Shown one piece after another: positions 56,001-64,000 of a DNA stretch of 64,000 nucleotides. The notes under the pieces were generated by a model. The model was given only the letters and a program-made list of their open reading frames with translations, did no database searches and was not told where the DNA came from. Numbering within the stretch: position 1 is the stretch's first letter; every line of letters begins with the position of its first letter. The DNA comes from Tupaia tana (lineage: Eukaryota > Chordata > Mammalia > Scandentia > Tupaiidae): positions 12,565,626 to 12,629,625 of the forward strand of contig JAKSZU010000008.1 in the NCBI GenBank assembly GCA_026018925.1. The letters are read 5' to 3'. The position numbers and the translations under genes were made by a program.

Positions 56001-56281
56001 ATCTTTTCTTTTTATTTTTCTTTATCGTTTTTCTTTTTTGTTGTTGTTGCTAGAGGGTATGTGTGCTTGCCAGGAAAAAACACAGAGAGGGAGGGGGGAA
56101 AGCACCCCACGGTGGGGTATAGAGACACCACAATTCCTTCTCTATTTTCCATCCTGTCAGAATTTGGGGCACGTATGTGCATGTGTCCAGCATGTTTTTC
56201 AAACCACCAGGGCTGGAATTCGAACTGTGGTTGGCTCTGTGAGATCTGGCTCCCTTAACCACTAGGCTTAAGGCGGGCCCT
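56001..56281 (-). mobile_element. tRNA-derived SINE, form D
   Basis: Right end ttaaggcgggccct; 3' half 'ccttctctattttccatcct' reversed; short duplication agatgt. Confidence 0.75.
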
Positions 56282-57250
56282 AGATGTTTTTATCAAGGGC
56301 ATCTTTATGCATAAAATTATATCTGAATTAGGGACAGTTCAGCTGCCAAGTAAAATATTGTTTACTAAATCATTCTCTAGCGTTTCTTAACATGTATTCT
56401 GAATCATTTGATTATAAAAATCAGTTTCCATTCAATACTTCAGGTCATCTAATTCGAAAATAGAGATAGATCCATAAATACCAACAACTTAAAATCCTTT
56501 ATAAGCATAAATCTTTTATAAACATAAAGGATTTTATGACATATTATTATATATCACTTACAACTTTTTCATTATTTTATATTTTTATTTTATTTTATTA
56601 TATTTCATTGTTTTCATTATTTCATTGTCTTCATGAGAACCCTAGGAGATAAGCAGAATAAATATTCCTATTATCTCCATGGGGAAAAAGTTAAATGACT
56701 ATCAAGGAACCACAGTGTGAGGAGAGTGAAGTCAGTGTCTCCTTATGCTTGGTTAGTTCATTTTTAATTGTCCTATGGTTTGGGATAACAAATATTGTCT
56801 TCATTTCTTCATAGTAATTTGTAGTATACCAACACATAATGATATATCCATTTTATAGATTATAATAAAAGGTTAAGTAGTTTTCTAGAGAGTATTCAGC
56901 AAATGAGCCGTTTGCATATTAAGTAACTTCCACTGTATTAAATTATTAAATTTAAATAAAATATAAATTTAAAATATTAAGTAATATTTTAAAGGATCTT
57001 TTAGCACATATGGTAACTCTTGGCTTAACTGCCAATAACATCCTCAGATAAAATATTAATTTATGAAATTTACTAATTGTGTTTCTGTTTTACTCATGTG
57101 GAGTGTTCTAATGGATTTCAATGTTCTGTTATATTTTTCCCCAGCATTGCTGTTTTTGTTTTGTTTTTTAAACCTATCCTAGCAACTTCATTACATTAAG
57201 AATGATGTGGCAGCAAAAGAGTACTAGAAAGGTTTTGATACTAACTCTGT
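56282..57250. other. Intergenic, nothing recognised
   Basis: AT-rich; a (TTTTA)n-like patch near 56570-56630. Confidence 0.4.
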
Positions 57251-57266
57251 TAGAATATTATGTCTT

Positions 57267-57442
57267 GGGCCCAGCAGGTGGCATGTGGCTAACGCATTGG
57301 ACTCCCATATGGCCAATGGCGGTTTGAATTGTGGACCTGGTGACCTGCTCTCTCACTTTCCCTCTCTTTCTTTCTCTTTTTTTCATCTCTCTCTAGTGAA
57401 TTAAAAAATATATAGTAATAAATAAATAATTATTTTTAAAAA
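57267..57442 (+). mobile_element. tRNA-derived SINE, form S
   Basis: Perfect 15-bp duplication agaatattatgtctt at 57252-57266 and 57443-57457. Confidence 0.94.
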
Positions 57443-57457
57443 GAATATTATGTCTTT

Positions 57458-58300
57458 TTTGATTGGAGACATGAATAACATTTTTCTTACATTGATCTAA
57501 TGCAAGAATCTAGGAAAGAGATTCCTGCATCAGGTACTATTGTTTGGCAGTGATGAGAAATATCAATACTACTGTTTTTTATTAAATTTTCACTTTTCAC
57601 AAAATGTCTTTGGTCTCCTATGACAGCCTGGGGTAGAAAAGAAGGGAGAGCTGTATTTGCACATACCAATACCTGTATATGAGGGAGAGCCACATCAGAA
57701 ACAGTGAGTGATGAAATGTTTTCCAATAGGTCATCATGAGCAATACATACTTAAGGCCACAGACCCTGTTAACCTTTATAAAGATCACAGTGCTGCTGAT
57801 AGCACAACAAAGTCTCCTAGTTACCTTTGACAAGTTAACATTAGGACATCAGGGTGGAGAAGTTTGGTTATTCATTCTTATCTCCACCAGAGGGTGCATG
57901 GATCCTGGGAAATAATTTACATCGATATGTTTTCATAAGCTGCTTTAGTAAAACTAAAGGAGAAAATCAAAGTTATTTGTTAAAATATGAACTGTGAACT
58001 ACCCAGACGAGAGTATCATTTAGCAATGCTTTTTGTGATGTAATGCAGTAGAGATTAGTAATACGTGGCTAAATATGATAAGCATTTTTAGCAATGTAAT
58101 AATGTGAAATTGTAAAATAATAATACATTTATTTATTCCTCTCTTCCATGAGCCAAAGGGACCCAAAGAGAGAAAAAGAGACAGCATCCACAACAGAGTC
58201 TTGATACTGCAATCCACCCCCAGCCTCAGCCAACCCTAGATCACGGTCACATGTGTATACCTGGTGTACTCATGGAGGCTTCTGCATGCAACTCAGAACC
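57458..58300. other. Intergenic, nothing recognised
   Basis: No repeat or ORF of interest. Confidence 0.4.
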
Positions 58301-58304
58301 TTTC

Positions 58305-59450
58305 TGCCGGGGACCAGCCTCGGCGTGGGTGGGTTATCTCGACGGAGGTGGCGCAGGTGAACAGAAGACAGAGGCCTCGGTGCCTTTTCAGGCACGTCCT
58401 ATGCCGGACACCCCCCAGAGATCGCTCTCTGGGGAGTGACAACTGCTAGGAATCATCATGCTTTTTTATTGAAAATGTGTTACATGCAAGTAAAGGGAGA
58501 GGGGCTACGTGTTTCAATTATCAGCCCATAAAGTTTTTAACAATAGGGAACATAGATTCTATTCAGGGTTGGATTAAGGGTGGGTCTCATGCAGTTCAGG
58601 GTTGGATTAAGGGTGGGTCTCGTGCAGTTCAGGGTTGGATTAAGGGAGGGTCTCGTGCAGTTCCGCATTTGTAGGTGGGTCTCCATGGAATTGTAGGTGG
58701 GTCTCCATAGAATGCAGTTTTGGGAAGGCGGGGTTCCGGTAAGCAGAGATGATTATCAGCTGATGCGTGCAGCAGCCATTTTGTGATTACCAGGAATGGC
58801 TCTGCGAAAAGAAAATCTCAAGAATAGATATTAGTTCTTCTGGATCTTAATAAAGAATGATACTTACATAGTTTTATAGGGATCTAAAACTTGATTTGAG
58901 GAGTCCTAAAATATTTATCTATTTCGCTTGGTGAGGGCGGATGTGTCCTGGGCCAATTTTGTCCTAATCCTATTTTAAGTAAAGAAAGGATTAAGTTTAC
59001 CTTAAATGTATTTTGAAGGGCCTTCCAAAGGTCAAGATTATTTCTGCCTAGATAGAACTTCAGCCCACCCTCTACTGTGACCATGGAGATAAAGCATTGT
59101 AATTAATAGTAGGTGAGTATAGCAAAGGGGAGCGGTCGGAGGAGTTCCTGGAAAATTTTATCATATACTCAGGATGTATAAGAGAGCTATGCAATTCTTT
59201 TATAGTAGTAAATTGGGGAGTCAGAGGGGGGTCGCTTCCCAGCAAGGCTACCAGTTTTCTGGAGCAAATAGCAAGCAGCCTTGCTGACATGCTAATTGAC
59301 CCAAGCTTTGTTCCAAGGTCAGGGGGTGCACAACAGTGGCCTTGCCAGCATAGTGATCTGACCGGAAGCGGAGCTCAAAGGTCTGGGGGGCTCAGACAGA
59401 TCCTGGGGCCGCGCCGGGTCGGACTCCTCCACCTTTCCAGGTGGGTCAGC
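58305..59450 (-). mobile_element. Probable ERV LTR, possibly class II
   Basis: Minus-strand reading: 'ttcaataaaaaagcatgatg' as poly(A) signal, then a CpG-rich U5-like end near 58310-58440 stopping at ggctggtccccggca. The rest (about 58460-59450) would be U3/R. The family and the outer boundary are unknown. Confidence 0.45.
58562..58660. repeat. 33-bp tandem repeat, three copies
   Basis: Units 58562-58594, 58595-58627, 58628-58660, each starting ttcagggttggattaaggg, differing at one or two bases. A second duplicated string (ttgtaggtgggtctccat, twice) follows at about 58669-58712. Confidence 0.95.
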
Positions 59451-60004
59451 CTTGAATAGCATAGTTTCACCTTGGTACTATTCAGCTTCCCATGGCATAA
59501 AAATATTGATTGTGTTACTGTAATTGGTCTTGGGTTCTCTTCAGTGAAATTAGACATTGCCCATGTATTCATCACCTGAGTGTATTTCTCACTGACCAGG
59601 CTTCCTGGGAAGCATTTTAAATGTCCCATTGAGTTCTTCAACTTCCTCAATAATACATTCTTCATTTAAATGTACTGACTTAAAATTTAATATTAAACTC
59701 TTTCTCTTTTTTACCCATATCATAGTCTTTCCTGTTTTCCTTGACTAGGTTCTGATTTTATCATATTTTTTATTGCTCTTTATCATCTTTTCTGTCACCA
59801 GTTTTTAGTATATTCTACTTTAATCTTTACCATTCCCTATTTCAAAATTGTTGATGCAACTTTATGATCACCAGGTCCACCAACAAAGGTATGAGAGGCC
59901 GAATCACAAAATAAAAATGAAAGGATTGACATAAGAACTGGACATCCTAAATTCCTCATTATACTTCTACTATGAACTCTACAAGTCCTGATTCTCCCAT
60001 CTCC
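59451..60004. other. Intergenic, nothing recognised
   Basis: No repeat or ORF of interest. Confidence 0.4.
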
Positions 60005-60790
60005 AGAATGTAGAGATTAGAAAATGCTCCTTCTGGTCCAGCCATTGTGGAGAACATGGTGGTTTCTCTCAAGATTAAAAATAGAACTATGATATGATTC
60101 AGAAATTCCATTTCTACATATATATCCAAAGGAATTAAAATCATCATCACAAAGAGATAGCTGCACTTCCATATTTATTGCAGCATTAATTGTGGTAGCC
60201 AAGATGGAAACAACCTAAGTATCCTATAACAAAAGAATGTATAAAAAATATGTGATGTAAAATCAAATATTCAGCTTTTAAAATAAATCCTGCCATTAGT
60301 GGTAACATGGATAAAGCTGAAGTACATGGTAAGTGAAATAAGTCAAGTCTAGAAAGAAAATACCACATAATGTCATTTACATGCAGAATCTGAAAGAAAG
60401 GTGATCTTCATTATAACAGTAAAACGATTATTACCAAGGGCTAAGAGGTATAAAAAGGAAAAAGGGAACTTGATCTAAAGGTACAAACTTTTAGTTATGT
60501 AATGAGGACATTCTAGAGAAGTAATGAACAGTACAGTGACTAATTTTTTTCTTTAAGAATTATCTATTTAATTTTATTTATTCATTCATTTTATTTATTT
60601 TTTTAATTTGACCAGAAAGACACAGAGAGAGAGAGTGAGAAAGGGAAAGTGAGAAAGCAAGCCACCAGTTCTGAGACTCGAGCCGTGGTTGGCCATGTGG
60701 GAATCCAGCACCCTTATCCACCACGCCACTTGCCAGCCCCCAGTGACTAATGTTAATACTGTATTGTATACTTGAAATTTGCTGAGAGAG
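60005..60790 (+). mobile_element. L1 3' end, sense
   Basis: 'ccattgtggagaacatggtg', 'tatatccaaaggaattaaaa' and 'gataaagctgaagtacatgg' follow the end of L1 ORF2 and its 3' UTR. Interrupted by a SINE. Confidence 0.85.
60545..60740 (-). mobile_element. tRNA-derived SINE, form S, inside L1
   Basis: Perfect duplication cagtgactaat at 60534-60544 and 60741-60751. Confidence 0.94.
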
Positions 60791-60807
60791 TACATCTCAT
60801 ATGTTCT

Positions 60808-60809
<2 letters not shown>

Positions 60810-60847
<38 letters not shown>
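60810..60847. repeat. (CA)n microsatellite
   Basis: About 18 CA units, probably grown from the L1 tail. Confidence 0.95.
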
Positions 60848-60848
<1 letters not shown>

Positions 60849-60849
60849 C

Positions 60850-61375
60850 ACATACACACAAAGTATGTGAGGCAGTAGATGTTAACTAACTTAATTGTGC
60901 CAATCATTTCACAGTATATGCTTTTATCCAGACATCACATTATATTAAGCTTTTATATATATTTTTTTCTTGTTCACATCACAATAAAGCTGGAAAGAGA
61001 AAAAGAATACAGTCATTCAGTTCCTAATTCCATTTCTGTTTTATACCAGCAAGGATTCTAAAGATGTTATGATAGGTTAAAGATGGAAAGATGTAAGTAA
61101 ATCTAGGGAAAGTAAACTTATATTCTTTATCCCCTGTGGAGAGCATCCAATCTAAGCAAACATGGTGACTTTTAGAGACATGTAGAAACACGGTGCCATG
61201 AGCAGTCATTTGTTGCAGGGCAATGAACATCATTTACATGTGAATACTGTAGCTACCTGTTGTTACCAAAACTGCAGAGCAGTATCAGTCTAAAGGAAGT
61301 CACATGCATTTAGTCAGAATTTGCCCATAAGATTAGAAAAAAAACTTACATAGAACTACATGGTACCAGGCATCT
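60850..61375. other. Stretch before the ERV, LTR start not located
   Basis: May include U3 of the ERV's 5' LTR; I found no match to the 110 bp of 3' LTR visible at the window end. Confidence 0.35.
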
Positions 61376-61635
61376 TTGCATTTTTAACTGGTTAACATCT
61401 GAAAACAAGTGGCTTTGCATTCCTCTTCCCTTTCCCCTATTTTTTGCCCTTTAAAAGAATAAAACTGAAACTGGTTGGGGGCCACAGCTATCTCCATCAG
61501 AGAAATCTGGACCGCCCAATCCCACTTGTCTATACTTGTATGTTTTTGTGTATTTATTCTTATGTTTATTTCTAATCCACAGCCCCACCCCCACCCCACT
61601 CAGAAAATGTATTCAGCTATTCAGGTCACGGCAAG

Positions 61636-61653
61636 TGGTGCCCAAACGTACAG
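61636..61653 (+). promoter_or_regulatory. ERV primer-binding site
   Basis: tggtgcccaaacgtacag, close to the TGGCGCCCAACG type that pairs with tRNA-Lys, 2 nt after the LTR's terminal CA. Confidence 0.6.
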
Positions 61654-63872
61654 GCTGAGAACAGAGGAATTATAAAGAATCAGGCGAGTGGACAGTCCTT
61701 GAGTCCAACCTGAGATGATGGAATAAGGTAAGGAATAAAAAAATAAAGAATAAGGAAAATAAAGAAGAAATAGAATAAAAGAAGAAACAAATGGAGTAAG
61801 AGAAGGAGTGAATTTGATTAGTATCCGGTGTAAAACATGGGGACATAATTGTCTAAAGAGTAAGATATGTATGTCTAAATGTTGTCTTATATGTTAAAAG
61901 CTAGGAGTGGTTAAGTTAGTATCAAGCAGTTACATCATTTCTTGGATTTTGTCCAAGAAACATGCTCCTAGATCCTGGACCAGGAAAATGTTAATGTGGA
62001 TACCTGGGATAAGGTCAGAGAACAAATCAGGGAATGGTATACAGCAGAGGGTCCTAACAGGATTCCTGTTTTTGCCTTCTCATTGTGGAATTTAATTAAC
62101 AAATGCTTGAGACAAAACCCTGTGGAAAAACCTGAAGCTGGCTTGGTAAATTGAGTAAAAAACACCCTGGATGGGTATACTTGCCTCCTACCTAAGAAGT
62201 CAGAGTCTGTAACTGAAGACTAGGACTTGGTAATGAAAACTACAGTCTTTTGGAGCCAAGCAGACTTAAGGTTGTAGATTCTGAAGCAGCCATAGAGGGG
62301 GAGGAGTAGGGAGCCACTGCCCCCCTTTGACCTAGAGCTCCTCTGCTGCGTCCCACTGCTTCCCAGACATTACCTGGTTGCATATCAAATGGTGCTAGGA
62401 GAGAAAAGACATCTTCCTCTTTAACCTCCCTCCCTTCCTCCCTCCCCACCAGAGAGCTTTGCATTGCACAGCAGGTAGAGGAGAGGACACTTTGAGGTTT
62501 AAATTATGTCCAGTTACGGCAGCTCCCAACTCTGACAACCCAGGACAAAATCAGCATCAGCATGAGCTGATACCCTTATCAAAAATGGCTTGCACACACT
62601 GTGGTCCCCAGAGCCATATACAACAACTGTAATAGAGATGGCTACTCAATCTACATTTCCACCTAATGATTGGCAAGTGTTAGGCAAGGCATGCTTGTCG
62701 AGAGGCAATTGATTATCTTTTGTGGAAAATCTGATTGGTCTGAGGAAGTCCAAGAGCAGATAAACAGGATCAACAACATGCAATATCTATCACATTTGAA
62801 ATGTTGACTGGAACAGGGGAGCATGCCAGTACTGGCACACCAATTGCATATACCCCACAGACATATCAGCAGATTAACATTATATGCTTGAGATGCTAGA
62901 AAAGTCTTCCTGGTCAGGATCACGGGACAGGCAGTTTGAACAGTGCATATGACAGGGACCTGGTAAGCTATTTGAAGATTTTGTTTCCCGCTTGACACAA
63001 GCTGTATTCCAGCTGTCTCTGATCAGGAGGCAGGACAAATTTGGTTGAAACAACTGGCCTTTGAAAATTCCAATGCCTCTTGCAGAGCAGCTATTTACCC
63101 CATATATATATTTTTAAAAGGAGGGGGGAGGGCAGTGCTTTATTTTATTAGACTATGTCAGGACTTTGGGAACATGTATTAAACAGCTTTTGCTTGTTTA
63201 TAAATCACATATTCATAAGATGCTCATATGTACTAAAAGCTAAATTTGCTGAGTTTAAGCATTGTGGTAAATATGTAAAGTTCAACATACAAAGTTACAA
63301 TCTTAATGGCCTTTTCAGAGGTGTCAAATTCCTCAGGCTATTAAAATAATAATAATAAATAAAGCTAATTGTACTAATTTAATGCCATAAGTCACAATTA
63401 GATAATTATCTTTAAATACTATATGTAATAAAAACAACTAATTATCTGTCAGATTTGTCTGTTCTCACTGTTCAGTTTTTTTGTTCACAATTTCAAGATT
63501 GCTTCCCATGGAAAAGACTCTAACAAGTACCTAGGCTTTTAGAGCCCCTGAAAAACACTATTTAATTATTATTTCCAAAAACCTTTTGGAATCCCACCTC
63601 TCTGCTTTACATTAAATAATTATGCCCCTAATTGTTTGCCTCTCTTTACACAGGTATGGATATACTGTGAGCCCCTTCTGGATCATGTTAATGCTATTAT
63701 TAAATTTATTAAATTAGAAAGTTTTCAACATACTAATCTTACTAAAAGTTCATTTTTGCCTTCCACGGTTCCCACCCGTAGCTTCCTCCTGGATTATTCT
63801 GTGGCTTGTAGGAGGTTCCACTAGACACTATTTAGCCCTGGCATTCTGTTGTATAAAAACTCAAAAAATTTT

Positions 63873-63885
63873 GAAAAAGGGGGAA
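63873..63885 (+). promoter_or_regulatory. ERV polypurine tract
   Basis: gaaaaagggggaa, directly before the TG of the 3' LTR. Confidence 0.65.
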
Positions 63886-64000
63886 TAATTGTAGAAAATA
63901 AAAATCTTTTACTTATATAACTACATAGATAAATGATTTCTGATATATCTCTTTTAGAACTCTAGTTTTATGAGAAAGAACATATCCAGGATTGTTGTTA

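Larger units (their letters stand above)
61380..64000 (+). mobile_element. Betaretrovirus-like ERV remnant, internally deleted
   Basis: In order: LTR 3' part ending about 61633 (AATAAA at 61458), a Lys-tRNA-type primer-binding site at 61636-61653 (tggtgcccaaacg), a decayed gag leader, matrix-like sequence near 61945-62115 with an in-frame TAG at 61969, and capsid-like sequence near 62640-63100 with a major-homology-region-like string at about 62953-63010. Pol is absent. A short unassigned segment leads to a polypurine tract (63873-63885) and the start of a 3' LTR (TG at 63890). Multiple stops and the large deletion make it non-coding. Confidence 0.65.

Noticed and set aside
58477..58674. ORF with an 11-residue repeat (QGWIKGGS...)
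   Set aside because: Created by the 33-bp DNA tandem repeat inside a probable LTR; no evidence of translation.
58562..58714. Regularly spaced repeats, possible CRISPR-like array
   Set aside because: The units abut with no spacers, and the genome is mammalian.
61907..62095. 62-codon ORF in the ERV gag region as an active gene
   Set aside because: The matrix-like frame contains a stop at 61969 and the ERV lacks pol; decayed remnant.
57458..64000. Search for the neighbouring CYP7A1 gene expected downstream of UBXN2B in mammals
   Set aside because: No P450 exon was recognised on either strand. In human it lies tens of kilobases beyond UBXN2B (from memory), so it is probably outside the window.

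Overview
The window is nuclear DNA from a placental mammal. It holds one protein-coding gene, UBXN2B (p37, an adaptor of the p97/VCP ATPase), on the + strand with all eight coding exons (11,840-43,883) joining in frame to 330 codons plus stop. I recognise the protein from its family; no search was run. Everything else is intergenic or intronic DNA dominated by retroposons.

Organism. I count about 58 copies of tRNA-derived SINEs with Pol III A and B boxes, and no full 7SL-derived (Alu, B1 or Tu) copy. The element type, starting near 'ggaccagcagttagcgtaatgg', fits the exclusively tRNA-derived SINEs described from colugos (Dermoptera, CYN or t-SINE family). That is inference from memory, about 60% sure; placental mammal is certain (HNRNPA1 retrocopy, MIR, MER5, Tigger, MLT1/MaLR, L1, HAL1).

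SINE forms named in the entries: L = long form, about 250 bp, with a 3' half containing 'ggagaatggaggagaaggg' and ending near 'ctatagcaaaaacctct' plus A-tail. S = short form, about 150-200 bp, same tRNA-like head, then a CT-rich stretch, 'ggtcaaatt' and an AT-rich tail. D = diverged relative of L. C = a different tRNA-like SINE with a head near 'ggtgcagtggtgcagcaaat'.

Layout. 1-11,550: intergenic, with an MLT1 LTR, several SINEs, an antisense L1 piece, a class I ERV LTR (about 9.3-9.8 kb) and three SINEs stacked on one target site (10.0-10.65 kb). 11,560-12,130: CpG-island promoter and exon 1, with an RFX X-box palindrome, an ETS site and a YY1-type site over the start codon. 11,921-43,720: seven introns packed with SINEs, two HAL1/L1 fragments' worth of LINE sequence, an HNRNPA1 processed pseudogene (intron 2, minus strand) that is itself split by a SINE, an antisense L1 3' end (intron 3), Tigger and hAT remnants, and a four-SINE cluster at 27.0-28.15 kb. 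43,884-about 47,530: proposed 3' UTR, containing an old MaLR element. 47.9-50.2 kb: HAL1 with two SINEs inside. 50.2-58.3 kb: SINE-rich intergenic DNA with a tiny 7SL-like insertion at 53.0 kb. 58.3-59.45 kb: probable LTR with a 33-bp tandem repeat. 60.0-60.8 kb: L1 3' end. 61.4-64.0 kb: remnant betaretrovirus-like ERV running off the window.

UBXN2B is the only gene with an expected cellular function here. I found no second functional coding gene, no structural RNA gene that I would call functional, and no novel multi-gene system. The points of most interest are promoter elements and unusual retroposition structures.
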